Shown in pieces: positions 58,752 through 64,000 of a stretch of DNA of 64,000 nucleotides. The stretch spans positions 2,790,001-2,854,000 of the forward strand of contig NZ_CP075691.1 in NCBI RefSeq assembly GCF_020026305.1, given 5' to 3'. A program made the translations under genes and the position numbers. The stretch is from Streptomyces sp. 135 (GTDB taxonomy: Bacteria; Actinomycetota; Actinomycetes; Streptomycetales; Streptomycetaceae). A model generated the notes under the pieces. It did no database searches and had not been told where the DNA came from. It saw only the letters and a list, made by a program, of their open reading frames with translations. The first letter of the stretch is position 1. Every line of letters starts with the position of its first letter.

Positions 58752-59986
58752 CCGCCACCGCGCTGCGGGAGCCCACCGAGCGGGTCGGCCGGGGCTGGAC
58801 GGGCGCCTTGTCACTGGCCAACGGCGCGATCTGGGTGGGCTGGTACGGCCCGCTCCAGATCCTGCTCGCCGTGCAGGCCGAGGATCTCGCCCCGGCGGGC
58901 ACGTCGAAGGAGACGGTGCTGGCCTGGGTGACGGGCGTCGGCGCGGTCGTCTCCCTGGCGGCGAACCCGGTCTTCGGCGCCCTGTCGGACCGCACGACGT
59001 CCCGCTGGGGCCGGCGCACCCCGTGGATCGTGGCGGGCACGGCGGGCGGCGCCGCCGCGCTCCTGCTGCTGTCGGCGGCGGGCTCCGTGTGGTGGCTGGC
59101 GGCCGGCTGGTGCCTGGTCCAGCTGACCCTGAACGCGGCGTTCGCGGCCGTCACCGCCGCCGTGCCGGACCGGGTGCCGCGCCGCCAGCGGGGCGCGGTC
59201 GGCGGCTGGCTCGGGGCGGCGCAGCTCCTTGGCGTGGTGACCGGGACGGGCCTCGCGACGGTGGCGGGCGGCACGGTCGCGGGGTACGCGGCGTGCGCGG
59301 TGTTCACCGTGGCGGGCGTCCTGCCCTACGTCGTACGCCACCGCGACCTGCGGCTGCCGACCGCCGAGCGTCCCCCCTGGGACCGGCGGGGCTTCGTGCG
59401 GAGCTTCTGGCTCAGTCCCCGGCGCCACCCGGACCTGGCCTGGGCCTGGCTGACCCGCTTCCTGATCAACGTCAGCAACTCCGTGGTGCTGCTCTACCTC
59501 CTGTACTTCCTCCGGGACCGGCTGCACCACGGGGATCCGGAGGGCGGCGTGCTGATCCTGACGGCCGTGAACGGCGGGACGATGCTCGCCACCGTCGTGC
59601 TCGGCGGCGCCTGGTCGGACCGGGTGGGGCGGCGCAAGCCCTTCGTGATCTGGGCGGGCACGCTGATGGCGGCGGCGACCGGGCTGCTCGCCCTGTGGCA
59701 GACCTGGCCGGGGGCGATCGTGGCGGCGGCGCTGCTCGGCGTCGGCTTCGGCGTCTTCACGTCGGTCGACTTCGCCCTGATGACGGACGTCCTGCCCGCG
59801 GCCATGGACCGCGGCAAGGACCTCGGCGTCATCAACATCGCCAACTCCCTGCCGCAGGTGGCCGCCCCGGCCATCGCGGCGCCCGTCGTGACCTACCTCG
59901 GCGGCTACCGCGTGCTGTATCTGACGGCGGCGGTGATCGGCCTGGCGGGGGCGGTCCTGGTGACGCGGATCAGGGGCGTGGACTGA
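58748..59986 (+). CDS. MFS sugar transporter (GPH/sucrose-transporter-like)
   Basis: This 412-residue protein starts at ATG 58748, overlapping the GH1 stop (ATGA). About 12 helices are predicted. ANPVFGALSDRTTSRWGRRTPWIVAGT and DRVGRRKPFVIWAG are the two motif-A loops; the first resembles cation-coupled sucrose/glycoside symporters. FGVFTSVDFALMTDVLP matches that group as well. It probably imports the beta-glucoside cleaved by its operon partner. Its end overlaps the convergent TetR gene by 17 bp. Confidence 0.88.
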   Translation: MTATALREPTERVGRGWTGALSLANGAIWVGWYGPLQILLAVQAEDLAPAGTSKETVLAWVTGVGAVVSLAANPVFGALSDRTTSRWGRRTPWIVAGTAGGAAALLLLSAAGSVWWLAAGWCLVQLTLNAAFAAVTAAVPDRVPRRQRGAVGGWLGAAQLLGVVTGTGLATVAGGTVAGYAACAVFTVAGVLPYVVRHRDLRLPTAERPPWDRRGFVRSFWLSPRRHPDLAWAWLTRFLINVSNSVVLLYLLYFLRDRLHHGDPEGGVLILTAVNGGTMLATVVLGGAWSDRVGRRKPFVIWAGTLMAAATGLLALWQTWPGAIVAAALLGVGFGVFTSVDFALMTDVLPAAMDRGKDLGVINIANSLPQVAAPAIAAPVVTYLGGYRVLYLTAAVIGLAGAVLVTRIRGVD

Positions 59987-60629
59987 GCCCGGCGGCCACC
60001 GAGGCCGCGGCGGCGTCCGGCGCGTCACCGGCGGCGACGGCGAAGTCCCGCAGGGTTCCCGCGAGCACGTCGCCCGGTGTGTGGTCTCCCATGATGTAAC
60101 CCGCGCGTGTCAGCTGGGCGATGCCGTGCATGGAGCCGAAGAGCTGGCGCACGAGCAGGTCGGGGTCGGCGTCCGCCCGGAAGCGGCCCGTCTCGACGCA
60201 GCGGAGGATCGCGTCGCGCGGGAAGCGCATCATGAACGTACCCATCCGCCGGTCGTCGTCGGAGAGTTCGAACCCGGCGAGTGCGGAGCCGCCGAACATG
60301 ACCGCGTAGACGTCGGACTCGGCGCGCGCGAACTCCTGGTAGATCCGGCAGAGCCCGGCGAGTTCGGCCACGGGGTCCGTGCCCCGCTCCAGGCCCTGCG
60401 CCCGCGCCCGGAACCGCTCGAAGCCCTCCCGCATGACCTCGCGCACGAGTCCGGGCATGGAACCGAAGTGCGTGTACACCGCCATCGTCGAGGCCCCGAC
60501 CTCCTTGACCAGGCGCCGTGCGCTGAGAGCGGCGGGCCCCTGCTCCGCGAGGACGCGCGCGGCCTCGTCGAGGAGGAGACGGCGGACGTCGGCCGCGTCG
60601 CGTTTTCCGGTGGACACGGAAAAAAGCAT
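59970..60629 (-). CDS. TetR-family repressor
   Basis: The 219-residue protein is taken from ATG 60629 (MLFSVSTGKRD); GTG four codons later is an alternative because ATG 60629 lies within the operator. The HTH spans about residues 12-58 (LLLDEAARVLAEQGPAALSARRLVKEVGASTMAVYTHFGSMPGLVREVM). A C-terminal WHG-type ligand domain follows (YAVMFGGSALAGFELSDDDRR, LFGSMHGIAQLTRAG). Two strong palindromes at its start suggest autorepression. The only neighbours it could also control are the convergent GH1/MFS operon, whose promoter is distant, and era, which is on the same strand upstream. Confidence 0.93.
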   Translation of the reverse strand: MLFSVSTGKRDAADVRRLLLDEAARVLAEQGPAALSARRLVKEVGASTMAVYTHFGSMPGLVREVMREGFERFRARAQGLERGTDPVAELAGLCRIYQEFARAESDVYAVMFGGSALAGFELSDDDRRMGTFMMRFPRDAILRCVETGRFRADADPDLLVRQLFGSMHGIAQLTRAGYIMGDHTPGDVLAGTLRDFAVAAGDAPDAAAASVAAGLSPRP

Positions 60630-60660
60630 AACGCCGTTATGAAAAATAACAGCGTTATGC
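60626..60660. promoter_or_regulatory. Double palindromic TetR operator
   Basis: ATAACGCCGTTAT (60628-60640) and ATAACAGCGTTAT (60646-60658) are two palindromes with shared ATAAC/GTTAT arms, 18 bp centre to centre, and together they form a larger inverted repeat (GCATAACG to CGTTATGC). The array overlaps the tetR start codon, in strikingly AT-rich sequence. Confidence 0.8.
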
Positions 60661-60725
60661 TTCTGGGCGGCGCAGCGGCGGGACGGGGGTCCACCGCTGC
60701 GCCTCGTGCTCGGCTCCGGTGCGGG

Positions 60726-61679
60726 CTAGAAGCCGAGCTTCCGCAGCTGGCGGGGGTCCCGCTGCCAGTCCTTGGCCACCTTCACGTGCAGGTCGAGGAA
60801 GACCGGCGTACCGAGCAGCGCCTCGATCTGCTTGCGGGACCTGATGCCGACGTCCTTGAGCCGCTTGCCCTTGGGGCCGATGATGATGCCCTTCTGGCTG
60901 GGCCGCTCGATGTAGACGAACGCGTGGATGTCGAGCAGCGGCTTGTCCGCGGGCCGGTCCTCGCGCGGCAGCATCTCCTCCACCACGACCGCGATGGAGT
61001 GCGGCAGCTCGTCCCGCACGCCTTCGAGCGCGGCCTCGCGGATCAGCTCGGCGACCATGACCTGCTCGGGCTCGTCCGTGAGGTCGCCCTCGGGGTAGAG
61101 CGCGGGGCCCTCGGGCAGCAGCGGCACGATCAGGTCGGCGAGGAGGCTCACCTGCTGGTCGCCGACGGCCGACACGGGCACGATCTCGGCCCACTCGAAG
61201 CCGAGCTCCTTGCCGAGCTGGTCGATGGCGATGAGCTGCTCGGCGAGCGTCTTGCTGTCGACGAGGTCGGTCTTCGTGACGACCGCGATCTTCGGCGTCT
61301 TCTTGATGGAGGCGAGCTCCTTGGCGATGAAGCGGTCGCCGGGGCCGAGCTTCTCGTTCGCGGGCAGGCAGAAGCCGATGACGTCGACCTCGGCCCACGT
61401 GGTCCGTACGACGTCGTTGAGCCGCTCGCCGAGGAGCGTGCGCGGCTTGTGGAGCCCGGGGGTGTCCACCAGGATCAGCTGGGCGTCCGGGCGGTGCACG
61501 ATGCCCCGCACGGTGTGCCGCGTGGTCTGCGGCTGGTTCGCGGTGATCGCGACCTTCTGGCCGACCAGAGCGTTCGTGAGGGTGGACTTGCCCGCGTTGG
61601 GGCGGCCGACGAAGCAGGCGAAGCCGGCGCGGTGGGCGGCCTCGAACGGCTCGGCTGATGACGGGGTACGAACGCTCAT
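60726..61679 (-). CDS. era: GTPase Era
   Basis: This GTPase of about 317 residues assists maturation of the 30S subunit and 16S rRNA 3' end. I chose ATG 61679 (MSVRTPSSAEPF); ATG 61688 is also in frame. G motifs: G1 GRPNAGKSTL, G2 around TTRHTVRG, G3 DTPG (LILVDTPGLHKP) and G4 TKTDL. The C-terminal KH domain has IHAFVYIERPSQKGIIIGPKGKRLKDVGIRSRKQIEALL. All family motifs are intact. Upstream on the same strand is the cytidine-deaminase-like gene. Confidence 0.97.
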   Translation of the reverse strand: MSVRTPSSAEPFEAAHRAGFACFVGRPNAGKSTLTNALVGQKVAITANQPQTTRHTVRGIVHRPDAQLILVDTPGLHKPRTLLGERLNDVVRTTWAEVDVIGFCLPANEKLGPGDRFIAKELASIKKTPKIAVVTKTDLVDSKTLAEQLIAIDQLGKELGFEWAEIVPVSAVGDQQVSLLADLIVPLLPEGPALYPEGDLTDEPEQVMVAELIREAALEGVRDELPHSIAVVVEEMLPREDRPADKPLLDIHAFVYIERPSQKGIIIGPKGKRLKDVGIRSRKQIEALLGTPVFLDLHVKVAKDWQRDPRQLRKLGF

Positions 61680-61795
61680 GGCGCCCATTGTCCCTGATCC
61701 CCGGAGCCCCGCCGCACCGCGAGCCCCCACGGGGCTCGCGGCGTCCGGAATCCGGGATCCGCGACCGCCCTCCCGCGCGGAGGCGTCCGCCCGCG

Positions 61796-62149
61796 TCAGC
61801 CCGCCTCGACCCTCGCCCGGACCTCACCGTCGGGCCCCGCCAGGAAGACCGGCGTACCGGCCCCGCCGAGGTCACGCACGGCGGCGAGGTCCTCCGTGGT
61901 GAGCGCGTCGGCGCCGGAGACCACGGCCGCGGCCTCCAGCGACTCGGCCCCCGAGGCGACCGCCATCGCCACGGCGGTCCGCAGCGCGGACAGCTGAAGC
62001 GACTCAAGGGCCACGGTCCCCGCCACGTACGTACGGCCCGTCTCGTCCCGCACGGCCGCGCCCTCGGGCACGCCGTTGCGGACCCGGGCGGAACGGGCCA
62101 GGGTGACGATCTTGCGGTCCTCGGGACCGAGGTCGGTGCTCTGCGTCAT
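61796..62149 (-). CDS. Cytidine-deaminase-fold protein lacking catalytic residues
   Basis: This 117-residue protein starts at ATG 62149 (MTQSTDLGPEDRKIVTLARSARVRNGVPEGAAVRDETGRTYVAG). The order of helix, strand pair and helix (VALESLQLSALRTAVAMAVASGAESLEAAAVVSG) follows the cytidine-deaminase fold. However, the zinc ligands and proton shuttle (HAE or CAE, and PCxxC) are absent: LESLQLSAL stands where the HAE-type motif should be and no Cys occurs at all. It cannot be an active deaminase. Its position next to era suggests a scaffold or RNA-related role, which is inference. Confidence 0.75.
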   Translation of the reverse strand: MTQSTDLGPEDRKIVTLARSARVRNGVPEGAAVRDETGRTYVAGTVALESLQLSALRTAVAMAVASGAESLEAAAVVSGADALTTEDLAAVRDLGGAGTPVFLAGPDGEVRARVEAG

Positions 62150-62242
62150 GCCACGAGCATAAGGAGCACCCCACCACCACCGGGAGCCACCCCGCGCCAG
62201 GCGCGCACCACCGCCCGCCGGGCCCGAAAACGGCCCGGCCGC

Positions 62243-62476
62243 TCAGCGGCGGGCCGTCACGCCGTCCGGCGAACGGTGGGGCACGGCGGCCGGAGCCGGT
62301 CCCGAGGCCAGGACGAGGAAGGCCGTCCAGGCCTCGGGGCGGAAGGTGAGCACGGCGCCGCGGCGCTGCTTGGAGTCGCGCACGAGAACCGCCTCACCGG
62401 TCCACGCGGTCTCCACACAGGTGTCGTCCGCGCCATCGCTCGCGCTGCTCTTGCGCCAGGTCCGTGAGCTGCCCAC
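62243..62476 (-). CDS. Orphan DUF397 protein
   Basis: The 77-residue protein starts at GTG 62476 with GGAGGGG upstream. The DUF397 core is RTWRKSSASDGADDTCVETAWTG, VLVRDSKQRRGAVLTFRPEAWTAFL. Unlike the copy at 29.2 kb, no Scr1/XRE gene is adjacent within the window. The C-terminus has a Pro/Arg-rich extension of about 15 residues (PAAVPHRSPDGVTARR). Confidence 0.85.
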   Translation of the reverse strand: MGSSRTWRKSSASDGADDTCVETAWTGEAVLVRDSKQRRGAVLTFRPEAWTAFLVLASGPAPAAVPHRSPDGVTARR

Positions 62477-62636
62477 GCTTCCCCTCCACCCCGGGTGCGG
62501 AAGGCGACACGCAGCACCTCTTCCAGAATAACGGGACGTCACACGATTATGAACGGCCCGGTTCTCGCCAAGGCCCCGCGCCCCAGGGCGAGTTACTCCT
62601 GCGCCACGAGGGAAGGAGAACAGCGCGCGGGGCCAC

Positions 62637-62993
62637 TCAGGGGCGGTCGAGGCGCAGTCGTCGGGCTCGGGGCAGGCCCGCGACCACCAGATCGTATGAG
62701 TCCTCGATCAGTTCCCTGAGCTGCCGGTCGGGGAGATCGCCGTCGACCGTCACCGTGTTCCAGTGGCGCTTGTTCATGTGCCAGCCCGGGGCGATCTCCG
62801 GGTGCGCGGCCCGCAGCTGGACCGCCAGGTCCGGGTCGCACTTGAGGTTGACGGTGAGCGGGCGTCCGCCGAGGGCCGTGAGCGCGAACATCTTCCCGGC
62901 CACCTTGAAGACCGAGGTCTCCGGGTCGAACGGGAAGTCCTCCACCGCGTCGTTGAAGGAGAGGCAGAACGTCCGCAGCTCATCGGGGGTCAC
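62637..62993 (-). CDS. MmcQ/YjbR-family protein
   Basis: The 118-residue protein starts at GTG 62993, overlapping the stop of the upstream gene as GTGA. The fold motifs are FNDAVEDFPFDPETSVFKVAGKMFALTAL, PLTVNLKCDPDLAVQLRAAHPEIAPGWHMNKRHWNTVTVDGDLPDRQLRELIEDSYDLVVAGL. This matches the CyaY-like MmcQ/YjbR family, suggested to bind DNA but of unproven function. Coupled translation with the CorC-type gene indicates an operon. Confidence 0.9.
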   Translation of the reverse strand: MTPDELRTFCLSFNDAVEDFPFDPETSVFKVAGKMFALTALGGRPLTVNLKCDPDLAVQLRAAHPEIAPGWHMNKRHWNTVTVDGDLPDRQLRELIEDSYDLVVAGLPRARRLRLDRP

Positions 62994-64000
62994 TCGGGCT
63001 CTCCCTCCGCCGTCGCACCGGCAGGGGCGACCGGCTCCACCAGTACCGTCACGATCTTGTTCCGGCGGCCCGCGGCCGACTCCGCGGTGAGCTTCAGCTC
63101 CCGCCCGTCCGGCAGCGGCACGACCGCCGAGGCGCCCGCGATCGGGACCCTGCCCAGCTGCTTGGCGAGCAGGCCGCCGACCGTCTCCACGTCCTCGTCG
63201 TCGAACTCGTCGAACCCGAAGAGCTCCCCGAGGTCGCCGATGTCCAGCCGCGCCGTCACGCGGTAGCAGCCGTCCACCAGCTCCTCCACCGGCGGCAGCT
63301 CACGGTCGTACTCGTCGGTGATCTCCCCGACGATCTCCTCCAGGATGTCCTCGATGGTCACGATGCCGGCCGTGCCGCCGTACTCGTCGATGACCACGGC
63401 CACGTGGTTGCGCTCCTGCTGCATCTCGCGCAGCAGGTCGCCCGCGTTCTTCGTGTCGGGCACGAAGGTCGCGGGCCGCATCGCCGTCGAGACCAGCTCG
63501 GACTCGCTGTCGCGGTTGATGTGCGTCTTGCGGGCCAGGTCCTTGAGGTACACCATGCCGACGATGTCGTCCTCGCTCTCCCCCGTCACGGGTATGCGCG
63601 AGAAGCCGGAGCGCAGCGCGAGGGTGAGGGCCTGGCGGATCGTCTTGAACCGTTCGATGGCGACCAGGTCGGTGCGGGGCACCATGACCTCGCGCACCAG
63701 GGTGTCGCCGAGCTCGAAGACGGAGTGCACCATGCGGCGCTCCTCGTCCTCGATCAGGGACTCCTTCTCGGCGAGGTCGACCATCGCGCGCAGCTCCGCC
63801 TCGGAGGCGAAGGGGCCGCGCCGGAAGCCCTTGCCGGGCGTCAAGGCGTTGCCGATGAGGATCAGCAGGGGCGGGATGGGGCCCATGATCCGGGCCAGCG
63901 GCAGCAGCACGTACGCCGCCGCGGTCGCGGTGTTCAGCGGGTGCTGGCGGCCGATGGTGCGCGGGGAGACGCCCACGGCGACGTAGCTGACGAGGACCAT
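62990..64000 (-). CDS. CorC/CNNM-type membrane protein with tandem CBS domains (5' end outside window)
   Basis: At least 336 residues are visible and the gene continues beyond the window. The first ~65 residues end a CNNM membrane domain (VSYVAVGVSPRTIGRQHP, AAAYVLLPLARIMGPIPPLLILIGNAL). A linker (EAELRAMVDLAEKESLIEDEERRMVHSVFELGD) is followed by two CBS motifs (VREVMVPRTDLVAIE, SRIPVTGESEDDIVGMVYLKDL; then AVVIDEYGGTAGIVTIEDILEEIVGEITDEYD) and a CorC_HlyC domain. Relatives act in Mg2+/Co2+ efflux and are often labelled hemolysin C. Its stop overlaps the YjbR gene (GTGA). Confidence 0.93.
   Translation of the reverse strand: MVLVSYVAVGVSPRTIGRQHPLNTATAAAYVLLPLARIMGPIPPLLILIGNALTPGKGFRRGPFASEAELRAMVDLAEKESLIEDEERRMVHSVFELGDTLVREVMVPRTDLVAIERFKTIRQALTLALRSGFSRIPVTGESEDDIVGMVYLKDLARKTHINRDSESELVSTAMRPATFVPDTKNAGDLLREMQQERNHVAVVIDEYGGTAGIVTIEDILEEIVGEITDEYDRELPPVEELVDGCYRVTARLDIGDLGELFGFDEFDDEDVETVGGLLAKQLGRVPIAGASAVVPLPDGRELKLTAESAAGRRNKIVTVLVEPVAPAGATAEGEPE

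Overview
The window is a very GC-rich actinobacterial chromosome segment, almost certainly Streptomyces. The signs are strong G/C bias at third codon positions, many GTG starts, ATGA and GTGA gene overlaps, and a dense set of typical Streptomyces families: Scr1/DUF397 regulators, MmyB-type XRE regulators, ROK regulators, TerB and emfourin. The order glyS, znuA-znuC-znuB-zur, uppS, recO and later leuA (with its leader peptide) and era is, from memory, that of the Streptomyces core chromosome.

Layout. 0.1-2.6 kb: an unrecognised two-gene unit whose large protein is frameshifted. 2.8-7.9 kb: two coupled glycosidases of the glycogen-debranching/GH63-like fold, divergent from a ROK regulator with a broken N-terminus. 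8.2-11 kb: pyruvate phosphate dikinase behind repeated palindromes. 11.1-14.6 kb: a small accessory island with an orphan membrane protein, a 111-bp element with inverted ends, a decayed XRE regulator, a VapBC-like toxin-antitoxin pair and unknown proteins, next to dusB. 15.8-21.1 kb: two MmyB-type regulators, two efflux-type MFS transporters and a VOC protein.

21-29 kb: glyS, then the zinc locus. Its znuA is disrupted by an internal out-of-frame deletion while znuC, znuB and zur are intact. uppS, recO and an Scr1/DUF397 regulatory module follow. 29.5-36 kb: metabolic and regulatory singletons (PEP-mutase-like, cupin/LysR, TetR/SDR, AIM24, aminotransferase). 36-42.8 kb: a five-gene peptide/opine-type ABC operon with a permease-ATPase fusion and a DapA-like aldolase, all tightly coupled.

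42.8-53.7 kb: a GNAT protein, a MarR regulator abutting a 5'-truncated nitroreductase, two MFS exporters, a two-component system beside an MMPL exporter, and a TerB-like zinc-ribbon protein. 53.8-57.3 kb: leuA with a leucine-codon leader peptide, then a cytoplasmic-type M4 protease paired with its emfourin-family inhibitor and a 4 x 14-bp repeat. 57.4-64 kb: a GH1 glucosidase/MFS operon with a TetR regulator and double operator, era, a catalytically dead cytidine-deaminase-like protein, an orphan DUF397 protein, a YjbR-like protein and the start of a CorC/CNNM-type gene running off the end.

A recurring theme is gene breakage: the 0.1-kb protein, the ROK regulator, znuA, an XRE relic, a nitroreductase and a small ORF pair. 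Some of these could be assembly errors in GC-rich tracts; the znuA and nitroreductase lesions look like real deletions. No CRISPR array, rRNA, tRNA or intact insertion sequence was seen.
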